DNA from: Janibacter alkaliphilus
Lineage (GTDB): Bacteria > Actinomycetota > Actinomycetes > Actinomycetales > Dermatophilaceae
Direction of reading: 5' to 3'
Length of the DNA stretch: 64,000 bases
Assembly: GCF_013408565.1 (NCBI RefSeq)
Contig: NZ_JACBZX010000001.1
Span: 372,001 to 436,000, forward strand
Of the stretch, positions 18,290 through 26,352 are shown piece after piece. The translations under genes and the position numbers were made by a program. Within the stretch, counting starts at the first letter, position 1. Every line of letters begins with the position of its first letter. Below the pieces are notes generated by a model that did no database searches, was not told the origin of the DNA, and saw only the letters and a list, made by a program, of their open reading frames with translations.

Positions 18290-19480
18290 TCAGTCGAACC
18301 AGACGTCCAGGCCCCAGGCGGGGAAGACCGCCTCACGGGTAGCCATGACGGCCCGGTCCACCTCGCTGTGCGGGTTGTAGCCCATCGACCACGGCTGCAC
18401 CCAGATGGGCAGCTCCGACGGCTCGAGGTCGCCCATCGTCTCCGGCGGGGTGCGCTCCAGCGTGCTCTGCACGTGCTCGCGCCAGGCGGCGGGCAGCTCG
18501 GTGCGGTTGGCGACCGGCTGGTGCGAGGCGATCGCGGTCAGGTGGGTCCAGGCCCGGGGCACGACGTTGACCAGGTCGTAGCCGCCGCCGCCGGTGGCGA
18601 CCCAGCGCCCGTCGCACACCTCGTGGGCCAGGCGGTGCAGCAGCACCGCCGCGTGCCGCTGGGCGTCGACGGTCAGCCCCATGTGCGCCAGCGGGTCGTC
18701 GCGGTGGGTGTCGCAGCCGTGCTGGGTGACCAGCACGTCCGGGGCGAAGGCGTGCACCAGCGGCGAGGCGATCGAGGAGATCGCCCGCAGCCAGTAGCTG
18801 TCGACGACCCCTGGCGGCAGCGCCACGTTGACCGCGGTCCCCTCGGCACCCGGCCCGCCGGTGTCGGCCGGCCAGCCGGTCCCGGGGAAGAGGGTGCGGC
18901 CGCTCTCGTGCACCGAGATCGTCATCACCCGCGGGTCGTCGTAGAAGATCTCCTGGACGCCGTCGCCGTGGTGGACGTCGACGTCGACGTAGGCCACCCG
19001 TTCGGCGCCGTTGTCCAGCAGCCACCGGATGCCGGCCGCGATGTCGTTGTAGACGCAGAAGCCGCTGGCCCGGTCGCGCATCGCGTGGTGCATCCCGCCG
19101 GTGAAGTTCACCGCGTGCTCGGCCTCGCCCTGCCAGACCCGCCGGGCGGCCTCGACGGTGCCGGCGACCAGCCGCGCGCTGGCCTCGTGCATCCCGGCGA
19201 AGGCGGGGACGTCCTCGGTCCCGCAGCCGTTGCTCCCGTCGGCCAGGTGGGGCTGCTCCGAGACCGACCGCACGGAGGCGATGTAGTCGCGGTCGTGCAC
19301 CGTGGCCAGCAGCTCGTCGTCGGCCTCGCCCGGCTCGACAACCTCGACGTGGTCGAAGACGCCGAGGTCCCGGCACAGCCGCGCGGTCAGGGCGATCCGC
19401 AGGGGCGCCATCGGATGTCCCAGCCCGAAGTCGTAGTGGACGAGATCGTCCCCCCAGATCGCGCACGCCTGTGTGGCCAT
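18290..19480 (-). CDS. Acetoin-utilisation / HDAC-like zinc deacetylase
   Basis: The 396-residue protein belongs to the arginase/deacetylase superfamily (AcuC/HDAC-like). The zinc and charge-relay residues sit in FTGGMHHAMRD, YVDVDVHHGDGVQ, VTQHGCDTHRDDP and the tyrosine-bearing VATGGGGYDL. It likely removes acetyl groups from protein lysines or a small amine. A TAGCGT box 7 nt before the ATG supports the start as leaderless. It is divergent from the TrkA gene. No acuA or acetyl-CoA synthetase gene is nearby to name the substrate. Confidence 0.85.
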   Translation of the reverse strand: MATQACAIWGDDLVHYDFGLGHPMAPLRIALTARLCRDLGVFDHVEVVEPGEADDELLATVHDRDYIASVRSVSEQPHLADGSNGCGTEDVPAFAGMHEASARLVAGTVEAARRVWQGEAEHAVNFTGGMHHAMRDRASGFCVYNDIAAGIRWLLDNGAERVAYVDVDVHHGDGVQEIFYDDPRVMTISVHESGRTLFPGTGWPADTGGPGAEGTAVNVALPPGVVDSYWLRAISSIASPLVHAFAPDVLVTQHGCDTHRDDPLAHMGLTVDAQRHAAVLLHRLAHEVCDGRWVATGGGGYDLVNVVPRAWTHLTAIASHQPVANRTELPAAWREHVQSTLERTPPETMGDLEPSELPIWVQPWSMGYNPHSEVDRAVMATREAVFPAWGLDVWFD

Positions 19481-19487
19481 GAGATGA

Positions 19488-19493
19488 ACGCTA
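19488..19493 (-). promoter_or_regulatory. Leaderless -10 box (TAGCGT) of the deacetylase gene
   Basis: TAGCGT on the minus strand ends 7 nt before the ATG at 19480. The 81-bp divergent gap also carries TAGGCT (19501-19506) for the plus-strand TrkA gene. Confidence 0.5.
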
Positions 19494-19561
19494 CCCCGAC
19501 TAGGCTCTGCCCAGGTCATCAACCCCGTACCACCAACTCCGTGCCTGAGGGAGGCAAGACC

Positions 19562-20230
19562 TTGTCCCGCATGCGCCTGCACAACGAGGACGTCCTCGTG
19601 ATCGGGCTGGGCCGCTTCGGCGGCGCCGTCGCGACCGAGCTGCACCGGCTCGGCAACCGGGTCACCGCGGTCGAGCTCGACCCCGAGCTGGCCGAGTCCT
19701 ACCTGGGCCGGGTCGGTCGGATCGTCCAGGGCGACGCGACCACCGTGCAGTTCATGGAGGAGATCCGGCCCAGCGCCTTCTCTGGGTGCGTGCTGGCTAT
19801 CGGCTCCTCGGTGGAGGCCTCGGTGCTGGCCGCGGTGAACCTCATCGACGCCGACGCCAAGAAGGTGTGGGCCAAGGCGGTCAGCCCCGAGCACGCCCGC
19901 ATCCTCAACCGGATCGGGGTGCACCACATCCTCTCCCCCGAGATCGAGTCGGGGAAGCGGCTGGCCCACCTCGTCGGCGGCAAGCTCATGGACTACATCG
20001 AGTTCGACGACGACTTCGCCATCGTCAAGATGGCCCCGCCGAAGGAGGCGATCGGCTTCACCCTCGACCAGTCGCAGATCCGCAGCAAGTACGGGGTGAC
20101 CATCGTCGGGGTGAAGTCACCGGGTCAGGACTTCACCTACGCCCGCCCCGAGACCAAGGTGCACGCCGGCGACCTCATCATCGTCAGCGGCCCGACCTCG
20201 CTCATCGAGCGGATGGCCGCCCGCCCCTGA
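19562..20230 (+). CDS. TrkA/KtrA-type potassium uptake regulatory subunit
   Basis: The 222-residue protein has an N-terminal RCK/TrkA-N domain (DVLVIGLGRFGGAVATELHRLG, VTAVELDPELAESYL) and a C-terminal TrkA-C domain (IGFTLDQSQIRSKYGVTIVG, VHAGDLIIVSGP). It gates a K+ channel subunit by binding nucleotide. The TTG at 19562 is preferred because GGGAGG ends 7 nt upstream; an ATG at 19571 is the alternative. No TrkH/KtrB channel gene is adjacent. It converges on a GNAT gene across repeat array 2. Confidence 0.88.
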   Translation: MSRMRLHNEDVLVIGLGRFGGAVATELHRLGNRVTAVELDPELAESYLGRVGRIVQGDATTVQFMEEIRPSAFSGCVLAIGSSVEASVLAAVNLIDADAKKVWAKAVSPEHARILNRIGVHHILSPEIESGKRLAHLVGGKLMDYIEFDDDFAIVKMAPPKEAIGFTLDQSQIRSKYGVTIVGVKSPGQDFTYARPETKVHAGDLIIVSGPTSLIERMAARP

Positions 20231-20246
20231 GGACCCGCAGCCCCCC

Positions 20247-20512
20247 TGCGCAACTGCCCGGGCAATTCACGGACTCCCTGCGCAACTGCCCGGGCAATTC
20301 ACGGACTCCCTGCGCAACTGCCCGGGCAAATCACCTCTCCCGCGCAACTGCCCGGGCAAATCACCTCTCCCGCGCAGCTGCCCGGGCAAATCACGGCCCC
20401 CCTGCGCAACTGCCCGGGCAAATCACAGCCCTCCCGCGCAGCTGCCCGGGCAAATCACGGCCCCCCTGCGCAACTACCCGGGCAAATCACCACTCCCGCG
20501 CAACTGCCCGGG
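20247..20512 (-). repeat. Repeat array 2: nine units of the same 16-bp motif, inverted
   Basis: Units read TGCGCAACTGCCCGGG on the plus strand and begin at 20247, 20279, 20311, 20341, 20371, 20403, 20435, 20467 and 20497, so the period is 30 or 32 bp. Units 5 and 7 have AGCTG for AACTG and unit 8 has AACTACCC. Most spacers share GCAAATCAC. The array fills the 317-bp gap between the convergent TrkA and GNAT genes and nothing else is visible there. Confidence 0.9.
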
Positions 20513-20547
20513 CAGATTCGTGGGCCGGGGGCCTGGAGCCGCTGGGC

Positions 20548-21072
20548 TCAGCGGCGGTCCTCACCGAGCGCCAGGACCATCGCGATCTCCTGCTCGGCCT
20601 CCGGGTCGTCCTTCTTCGTGCGCATCGGCCGCCGGTCGTCGGTGGGCCGGAAGCCGAAGCTGCTGGCGAAGGCGACGCCGCGGGCGTTCTCGGTGCCCAC
20701 CCAGTAGTAGAGGTGGCGCACGCCTCGTTCCAGCGCGACCTCCGAGCCGCGGCGGACGAGGCTGGCGGCGACGGAGCGGCCGCGCCACTGCGGAGCCACC
20801 CAGAGCCCGAAGAGCTGGCCCGCGTCCTCGGCGTCCTCGTCGGCGGTATCACCGATGCTCACCACGCCGACCGGGCGGTCCTCGTCGGCCACCTCGGCGA
20901 TCAGCCGGGCGCTGCGGGCCATCCGGGCGCGCCAGAAGTCCTCGCCCTCGTCGGCCTCATCGGTGTGGTCGGCGACGAAGGCGTCGGGCGACTCCTGGAG
21001 GGCTTCCAGGCGCACGGACCGGTAGGTCTGCCACTCGTCCTCACCCAGTGCTCGCACGCTGATGTCGCTCAT
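20548..21072 (-). CDS. GNAT-family N-acetyltransferase
   Basis: The 174-residue protein has the GNAT core: RALGEDEWQTYRSVRLEALQ at the N-terminus, the strand-4/loop acetyl-CoA site LFGLWVAPQWRGRSVAASLV (R/Q-x-x-G-x-A/G type, here QWRGRSVA), and the C-terminal YWVGTENARGVAFASSFGFRP. The target amine is unknown. The next gene on the strand, 56 bp upstream, is another GNAT of different sequence. Confidence 0.8.
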   Translation of the reverse strand: MSDISVRALGEDEWQTYRSVRLEALQESPDAFVADHTDEADEGEDFWRARMARSARLIAEVADEDRPVGVVSIGDTADEDAEDAGQLFGLWVAPQWRGRSVAASLVRRGSEVALERGVRHLYYWVGTENARGVAFASSFGFRPTDDRRPMRTKKDDPEAEQEIAMVLALGEDRR

Positions 21073-21127
21073 GCCGCCCTACTCTGTCACGACCGCGGGG
21101 TCCCCGACGTGATGGGTCACGCAGTGT

Positions 21128-21592
21128 TCACCTGGTCACGTCGCGGGCCATCTGGCCGCACCCGGGCACGTCACCGCGATCCCCGGTGACGACGAAGCCG
21201 TGCCGCTGGTAGAGCCGCTGCGCGGCCGGGTTGTCGTCCATGACGTGCAGCGTCACCCGGGACGCGCCGGCGCGGGCGGCCTCCTCGAGGCAGGCGGTGA
21301 CCAGCTCGTCGGCCACCCCGCTGCCGCGGGCGTGGCCGGCGACCCACATGCCGACGATCTCGGGGTCGTGCCCCGGCAGCCGGCGCAGCGTGGCCACGCC
21401 CAGGGGCAGCCCGTCGTCGAGGGCGAGGAAGGCCGGGGTGGCGGTGCGCCCGCGCCAGATGTCCTCGTCGAAGCCGATCTCGCGCAGGAAGGACGATCCG
21501 TAGGCCGCCGGGCTGTCCATGAGCATGGCCAGACGGGTCGCCCGCAGCAGCGCCCAGTCGTCCGCGACGACCCGGCGGACCGTGCGGCTCAC
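21128..21592 (-). CDS. GNAT-family N-acetyltransferase, coupled to proC
   Basis: The 154-residue protein carries EIVGMWVAGHARGSGVADELV, the acetyl-CoA loop of GNAT enzymes, and a typical C-terminus VTLHVMDDNPAAQRLYQRHGF. The GTG start overlaps the proC stop by four bases (GTGA), so it is co-translated with proC. The substrate is unknown, and the coupling does not by itself imply proline metabolism. Confidence 0.8.
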   Translation of the reverse strand: MSRTVRRVVADDWALLRATRLAMLMDSPAAYGSSFLREIGFDEDIWRGRTATPAFLALDDGLPLGVATLRRLPGHDPEIVGMWVAGHARGSGVADELVTACLEEAARAGASRVTLHVMDDNPAAQRLYQRHGFVVTGDRGDVPGCGQMARDVTR

Positions 21593-22380
21593 GGTCGGCC
21601 GGTCCCGCCGCTGGCCCGGTCGGTGCAGGCGCGCACCGCCTCGGCCATGGTGTGCCGCAGCCCGTGCCGCTCCAGTGCGGCCAGCGCGGCGGCCGTCGAC
21701 CCGCCGGGCGAGGTCACCTGGGCGCGCAGCTCGCCGGGCTCGGCGCCGGTCTCGCGCAGCAGCGCGCCGGCCCCGACGACGGCCTGGACCGCCAGCTCGC
21801 GGGCGGTGGCCCGGGGCAGCCCTTCGGCCACCCCGGCGTCGACCATCGCCTCGACGACGAGGAAGAGGTAGGCGGGGGCGGAGCCGGAGAGCGCCGTGGC
21901 GGCCGGCTGCTGCGCCTCGGGCAGCACCATCGTCCGACCGGTGGCCGCGAGCAGGTCCCGCACGGTGGCCAGCCGCTCGTCGGTGACCCGGTCGTCGGGG
22001 CTGAGCACGGTCATCCCTTCGCCCACCCGGGCCGGGGTGCTGGGCATCGCCCGCACGGCGGCGACCTGCTCCGGCAGCCCGGCGCGCAGGTCGTCCAGGG
22101 TGATGCCGAGGGCGGCGCTGACGACGACCGAGCCAGGACGAAGGTGCGGGGACAGGCTGGCCAGCAGATCGGCGACCCCGTAGGGCTTGACGGTGACCAC
22201 GTGCACGTCGGCCTCGGCCGCCGCTTCGGCCGCCTCGACCGCGCGGACGTGCGGGCGGGCGTCCAGCTCTGCCGCCTGCTCGGCGCGGCGCACCACCGCC
22301 AGCACCTCGTGGCCGCGCGCCACCAGCCCGTCGAGGATGGCTCCGCCCATCGAGCCGACCCCGTAGATCGCCGTCGTCAT
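21589..22380 (-). CDS. proC: Pyrroline-5-carboxylate reductase
   Basis: This 263-residue enzyme reduces pyrroline-5-carboxylate to proline. The N-terminal dinucleotide loop is AIYGVGSMGGAILDGL; RAMPSTPARVGEGMTVL and the C-terminal signature ALSGSAPAYLFLVVEAM plus VTSPGGSTAAAL are typical of ProC. A strong AGGAGGAG site lies 4-11 nt before the ATG. Proline dehydrogenase, which runs the opposite direction of the pathway, is encoded upstream on the same strand across a hairpin-repeat gap. Confidence 0.9.
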   Translation of the reverse strand: MTTAIYGVGSMGGAILDGLVARGHEVLAVVRRAEQAAELDARPHVRAVEAAEAAAEADVHVVTVKPYGVADLLASLSPHLRPGSVVVSAALGITLDDLRAGLPEQVAAVRAMPSTPARVGEGMTVLSPDDRVTDERLATVRDLLAATGRTMVLPEAQQPAATALSGSAPAYLFLVVEAMVDAGVAEGLPRATARELAVQAVVGAGALLRETGAEPGELRAQVTSPGGSTAAALAALERHGLRHTMAEAVRACTDRASGGTGRP

Positions 22381-22456
22381 CGTGCTCCTCCTGCCTCCGT
22401 GCGTCCGCTCTCGGCAGCCTAGGCGAGAGAGCCCGGGCGACCCACGTCTCGCGCCC

Positions 22457-22586
22457 GGTGGAGGTGATAGGAGCGGGTGGAGGTGATGCCACGCGCCCTG
22501 ACGCGTCCAGATACCTCCACCCAATCAACGCGCCCGATCCGGTGGAGGTGAAGCCACGCGGCCGAGCGCGTGCAGATACCTCCACC
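22457..22586. repeat. GGTGGAGGT nested-hairpin repeats, locus 1
   Basis: Two hairpins occur, at 22476-22521 and 22541-22586, each bounded by GGTGGAGGT and ACCTCCACC (9-bp outer stem). Inside, separated by matching 5-nt bulges (gaagc / cagat in the second), lies an inner stem CACGCG/CGCGTG, perfect in the second copy. A lone GGTGGAGGT lies at 22457. They fill the 243-bp gap between proC and the proline dehydrogenase gene. The same family recurs at 47969-48180. Confidence 0.85.
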
Positions 22587-22623
22587 CCGTCGAAGGGGGA
22601 TCGGCGGAGACGAGCCGACCGGC

Positions 22624-23610
22624 TCAGTCGCCGAGCAGCACCTCGGCGAGCCGCCGGGCGGTGGCCGGCCGTTCGACGAGGTCGCGCAGGTAGGCGAACC
22701 AGTCCTCGCCGTAGGGCACCAGCACCCGCACCCGGTGACCGGCATCGGCGGTGCGCACCTGCAGGTCGCGCTGCGCACCGAGGTACATCTGGTACTCCAC
22801 CCCGCGCGGCCCACGCCCGGACTGCTCGCAGAGGGCGTCGGTGAGGTCGAGCAGGGTGGGGTCGTGGGTGGCCACGACGACGTCGGCGTCGCCGGCCAGC
22901 AGGATCGCCAGCCCACGGACGAAGGCGAGGTCGGCCTCGTGTCGGTCCGCCCAGCTCACCGACCGCTGCTCGCGCGGCCCGCCCCGGACCAGCCGCACCC
23001 GGGCGCCGATCTGCACCAGCCGGGCGCAGTCCGCCTCGCTGCGGTGGCGGCGGGCGACGACCGAGACGGTCAGGGCGGGGTGCTGCTCGCGGACCGTGGC
23101 GGCCAGGTCCAGCAGCGCGTCGGTGGCGCCGACCTCCGGGGTGCGCAGGGTGAGCGTGACCCCCGACCCCTCGGCGACGTCCGCGAGCTCGGCGAGGGCT
23201 CCGGCGGCCAGCGCCGGGTCCTGCCCCACCCCCAGCTGCTCCGGGCCGACGTAGACCTCGCCGTCGATGCCGGCGTCGGCGAGCGCCCGCGCGGCCTCGG
23301 CGTAGCGCCGCACCGCCCTCGCCACGGTGTCCTGCGCCGGCCCGGGCACCTCCTCGACCGGCGGCAGCAGCGGGTGCAGCGCGGCGGAGCGGCGGGTGCG
23401 GGTCAGCCGGCCCGCCGTGGTCAGCGCCTCCTCCAGGTCCCGGTCGACGAAGCGCTCCCGGGCGGCCCGCAGCGGACGTGAGGCGGCGACGCGGTCTCGC
23501 CGCGACTCGTCGGCGAGCGCAGACACCGCGCCCGCCCGCCAGGCGTCGAAGCCGAGCCGCTGGCCCACGTCGGGGACCGCCGGCAGCGACGGCAGCCGGC
23601 GGGGGCTCAC
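22624..23610 (-). CDS. Proline dehydrogenase-family protein
   Basis: The 328-residue protein fits the FAD-dependent ProDH TIM barrel: VYVGPEQLGVGQDP, VRLVRGGPREQRSVSW and the C-terminal block VEYQMYLGAQRDL...RVRVLVPYGEDWFAYL. It would oxidise proline to pyrroline-5-carboxylate. In known ProDHs this block ends with YL-x-RRL-x-E, whose paired arginines bind the proline carboxylate. Here it reads YLRDLVER, so the pair is not preserved, and substrate specificity may differ. The GTG start overlaps the lipid kinase stop (GTGA). No P5C dehydrogenase gene is adjacent. Confidence 0.75.
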   Translation of the reverse strand: MSPRRLPSLPAVPDVGQRLGFDAWRAGAVSALADESRRDRVAASRPLRAARERFVDRDLEEALTTAGRLTRTRRSAALHPLLPPVEEVPGPAQDTVARAVRRYAEAARALADAGIDGEVYVGPEQLGVGQDPALAAGALAELADVAEGSGVTLTLRTPEVGATDALLDLAATVREQHPALTVSVVARRHRSEADCARLVQIGARVRLVRGGPREQRSVSWADRHEADLAFVRGLAILLAGDADVVVATHDPTLLDLTDALCEQSGRGPRGVEYQMYLGAQRDLQVRTADAGHRVRVLVPYGEDWFAYLRDLVERPATARRLAEVLLGD

Positions 23611-24575
23611 CCCTTCCTCCCGGGGAAGGGTGGGCCGTCCACCCGGGTGGAGCCGCGACGCGAGGGCACGTGCAGCCGGTAGGCGCTGGGCACCACCCGC
23701 CAGGTGCGCTCGGTGACCGGGTCGCTCAGCTCGCCGTCGGCGTTGATGCCGAACTCGTTGCGCAGCCCGCGGACGGTGACCTCCCGGGCCTGGGCGTGCA
23801 CCACGTCGTCGAGGCGGGTGTGCTCGCCCCGGCTGAGGTGCAGGGCGTAGCGCAGCCGCCGCAGCGGCGCCACGGCGAAGGAGACGATGACCTCGACCTT
23901 GCCGTCGTCGGGCTCCGCCTCCGGCGCCAGCCGGGTGCCGCCGCCGACGCTGGTGCCGACCGCGACGACCACCTGCAGCACGCGGCGTCGTCCGTCGGCG
24001 AGCGGGATGTCGTCGGCGATCACCTCGAGGTAGCGGCCGCGCTGGCCGATCCCGGCGGAGATACCGCCGATGACGTAGCCGACGGGGCCCAGGCGGATCC
24101 GGCCGAGGGCCTCCTTCCACGGGGCGGCGATCCGGGCGGCCTCCTCGCCGACCCCGATGTGCACGACGTTGACCGCGATCTCGGCGCGCTCGTCCTCGAT
24201 GACGTCGATCTCCTCCAGCGGCCCGTCGAGGACGATCCGGGCGGCCGCGGCCGGGTCGGGCGGGATGTTCACCGCGCGGGCGAAGTCGTTGCCGGTGCCC
24301 AGCGGGATCAGCCCGACCACCGGTGGCGGGGCACCGTCCTGGCCGGTCTGGTGGATGGCCTGCGCCAGGGCGTGCATCGAGCCGTCGCCGCCGACGACCA
24401 CCAGCTCGGCGTCGTCGGCCCGGCCCGAGACCACCTCGACCAGCTCGTCGAGCGAGCCGGTCATGGCCACCTCCACCTCGGCGCCGGTGCGCAGCACCTC
24501 CACGGCGCGGTCCATGGAGGCCTGGTCGGTGGTGCCGGCCAGCGCGTTGCCGATCACGAGGAGTCGTCGGGTCAC
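23607..24575 (-). CDS. Diacylglycerol/lipid kinase (YegS/DagK family)
   Basis: The 322-residue protein has the DAG-kinase catalytic loop VVVGGDGSMHALAQAI and the nucleotide/lipid motif GLIPLGTGNDFARAVNIP. The C-terminal beta domain includes VVVAVGTSVGGGTRLAPEAEPDDG, where YegS-like kinases have their G-G-G-x-x-x-P-A-P segment. It probably phosphorylates a membrane lipid. The open frame extends far upstream into the ABC genes; the GTG at 24575 (VTRRLLVIGNALAG) gives the normal family length. It overlaps the ProDH gene by four bases. Confidence 0.85.
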   Translation of the reverse strand: MTRRLLVIGNALAGTTDQASMDRAVEVLRTGAEVEVAMTGSLDELVEVVSGRADDAELVVVGGDGSMHALAQAIHQTGQDGAPPPVVGLIPLGTGNDFARAVNIPPDPAAAARIVLDGPLEEIDVIEDERAEIAVNVVHIGVGEEAARIAAPWKEALGRIRLGPVGYVIGGISAGIGQRGRYLEVIADDIPLADGRRRVLQVVVAVGTSVGGGTRLAPEAEPDDGKVEVIVSFAVAPLRRLRYALHLSRGEHTRLDDVVHAQAREVTVRGLRNEFGINADGELSDPVTERTWRVVPSAYRLHVPSRRGSTRVDGPPFPGRKG

Positions 24576-24658
24576 GAGGCACAGCCTAGAGAGGCGGTCG
24601 GCGGGTCGTAGCCCCTCCCGCTGCTGGGCCGCCGAGGCCGGCACGGGCCGGGCCGGAT

Positions 24659-25393
24659 TCAGGGGGTGCGTCGGCGCAGCGTCAGCGAGCCCACGGCGAG
24701 GGAGAGGACGACCCAGGCGAGCATGACGAGGACCGGGGTGGTCAGGTCGCCCCACGGCTCGGCCTGCCCGGCCACGGCCGCCGCGGCGTCCACCGCGTAG
24801 GACAGCGGCAGCACGTCCGAGAGCAGCTCGAGCGGGCGCGGCATCGACTCCCGCGGCACGAGCAGCCCGCACAGCAGCGCCTGCGGCAGCACCAGCGCCG
24901 GCATGAGCTGGACCGCCTGGAACTCGGTGGCGGCGAAGGCGCTGGCCAGCAGCCCCAGCGCGGTGCCCAGCACCGCGGTGAGCACGACGAGCCCGATCAG
25001 CACCCAGAGCGGTCCGGCGACGTCCAGACCGCAGACCACGACGGCGAAGGTGGTGGCCACGATGCCTTGCAGCAGCGCCATGAGGCCGAAGGCCAGGGCG
25101 TAGCCGGTGAGCAGGTCCGCCTTCGCCAGCGGGGTGGTCAGCAGCCGCTCGAGGGTGCCCGAGGTGCGCTCGCGCAGGGTGGTGACGGAGGTGACGACGA
25201 ACATCAGGACGAAGGGGAAGAGCCCCAGCAGCAGCGGACCGACCCGGTCGAACATCGCGGTGCCGTCGTAGATCCAGGCGAGCAGGCCGACGAGCACGCA
25301 GGGGACGACGAGGATCAGGGCGACGGTGCGGTGGTCGGCGCGCAGCTGGGTCAGCACGCGGGCTGCGGTGGCCAGGGTGCGGCGCAGACTCAT
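24659..25393 (-). CDS. ABC-2 type transporter permease
   Basis: The 244-residue membrane protein has about six helices and the ABC-2 pattern (VTSVTTLRERTSGTLERLLTTPLAKADLLTGYALAF), typical of exporters of drugs, lipids or peptides. The ATG overlaps the stop of the ATPase gene (ATGA), so the pair forms one exporter. The substrate cannot be read from sequence. Confidence 0.88.
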   Translation of the reverse strand: MSLRRTLATAARVLTQLRADHRTVALILVVPCVLVGLLAWIYDGTAMFDRVGPLLLGLFPFVLMFVVTSVTTLRERTSGTLERLLTTPLAKADLLTGYALAFGLMALLQGIVATTFAVVVCGLDVAGPLWVLIGLVVLTAVLGTALGLLASAFAATEFQAVQLMPALVLPQALLCGLLVPRESMPRPLELLSDVLPLSYAVDAAAAVAGQAEPWGDLTTPVLVMLAWVVLSLAVGSLTLRRRTP

Positions 25394-26139
25394 GACGCCA
25401 CCTCCCCCGTGGCGTCGCACCCCGACGCGGCCTCGACCAGCGCGAGGAAGGCGCCCTCGGCGTCCTCGGCGCCGGTGGCGGCGAGCAGCCCCGCCGGGGT
25501 GTCGTCGGCCAGCAGCTCGCCCTCGCGCAGCAGCAGCAGCCGGTCGCAGCGGGTGGCCTCGTCCATGACGTGGCTGGAGACCAGCAGGGTCGTGCCACCG
25601 GCGGCCAGGTCGGCGAAGAGGTCCCACAGGTCGCGGCGCAGCACCGGGTCCAGCCCGACAGTGGGCTCATCCAGCAGCAGCACCTCCGGCCGGCCGACGA
25701 GCGCGGCGGCCAGCGAGGCCCGGGAGCGCTGGCCGCCGGAGAGGCGCCCGACGAGGGCGTCGGCGTGGCTGGCGAGATCGACCTGCGCGATCGCGTCACG
25801 GGCGGCGGCGGCGGGGTCCGGCGCCCCGAGGAGCGTGGCGAGGTAGCGGACGTTGGCGGTGACGGTCAGGTCGGGGTAGACGCTCGGCGACTGGGTGACG
25901 TAGGCGAGCCGGGTGCGCAGCGCGGGGCTGCCGGCCGGGAGACCGAGGACGCGGAACTCCCCCTTCGCCACCCGCTGCACCCCGGCGATCGCCCGGATCA
26001 CCGTGGACTTGCCCCCGCCGCTGGGACCGAGCAGCCCGACCACCTGCCCACGAGGGACGGTGAGGCTGAGGTCCGGCAGCACGGTCCTCCCGCCGCGTAC
26101 CACCCTCAGCCCGTCCACCTCGACCGCGCATTTCTCCAT
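25390..26139 (-). CDS. ABC transporter ATP-binding protein
   Basis: The 249-residue ATPase has Walker A GPSGGGKST, the signature LSGGQRSRASLA, Walker B EVLLLDEPTVGLDP and the H-loop VSSHVMDEA. It drives the permease encoded directly downstream. The start is supported by TATATT ending 7 nt before the ATG (leaderless). An 11-bp-arm palindrome lies at 26179-26203, just upstream of where the -35 would be, so regulation by a dimeric factor is likely. No regulator gene is adjacent. Confidence 0.92.
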   Translation of the reverse strand: MEKCAVEVDGLRVVRGGRTVLPDLSLTVPRGQVVGLLGPSGGGKSTVIRAIAGVQRVAKGEFRVLGLPAGSPALRTRLAYVTQSPSVYPDLTVTANVRYLATLLGAPDPAAAARDAIAQVDLASHADALVGRLSGGQRSRASLAAALVGRPEVLLLDEPTVGLDPVLRRDLWDLFADLAAGGTTLLVSSHVMDEATRCDRLLLLREGELLADDTPAGLLAATGAEDAEGAFLALVEAASGCDATGEVAS

Positions 26140-26146
26140 ACGAGGA

Positions 26147-26152
26147 AATATA
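26147..26152 (-). promoter_or_regulatory. Leaderless -10 box (TATATT) of the ABC exporter
   Basis: TATATT on the minus strand ends 7 nt before the ATG at 26139. It is among the most AT-rich hexamers in the window and has no Shine-Dalgarno sequence downstream. Confidence 0.6.
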
Positions 26153-26178
26153 CTCCCGTCACCGCCCCACCCGCCACC

Positions 26179-26203
26179 CCTTTATCGGGTAACCCGATAA
26201 AGG
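26179..26203. promoter_or_regulatory. Perfect palindrome upstream of the ABC exporter promoter
   Basis: Arms CCTTTATCGGG and CCCGATAAAGG flank a TAA centre. The site lies about 27 bp upstream of the -10 at 26147-26152. Perfect symmetry, AT content and position suggest an operator for a dimeric regulator such as TetR or GntR. A transcription-terminating hairpin for the upstream isomerase operon (which ends at 26353) is the alternative. Confidence 0.55.
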
Positions 26204-26352
26204 CTCCGATGAGGGACAAGGCTTCTCGGGTGAGCGAGAGGTTCTCGACACCGACGGCCCGACAGGACGGACGAAGGGGGCCAGGAAGGCCGGACGCACA
26301 GCGGGCCGCCGCCCGGACGAAGGAGAGGCCGAGCCAGGCTCGAGCAGCGAGG

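Noticed and set aside
20247..20512. Possible CRISPR array.
   Set aside because: Spacers are short and nearly identical to one another, the unit is 16 bp, and no cas gene is nearby.
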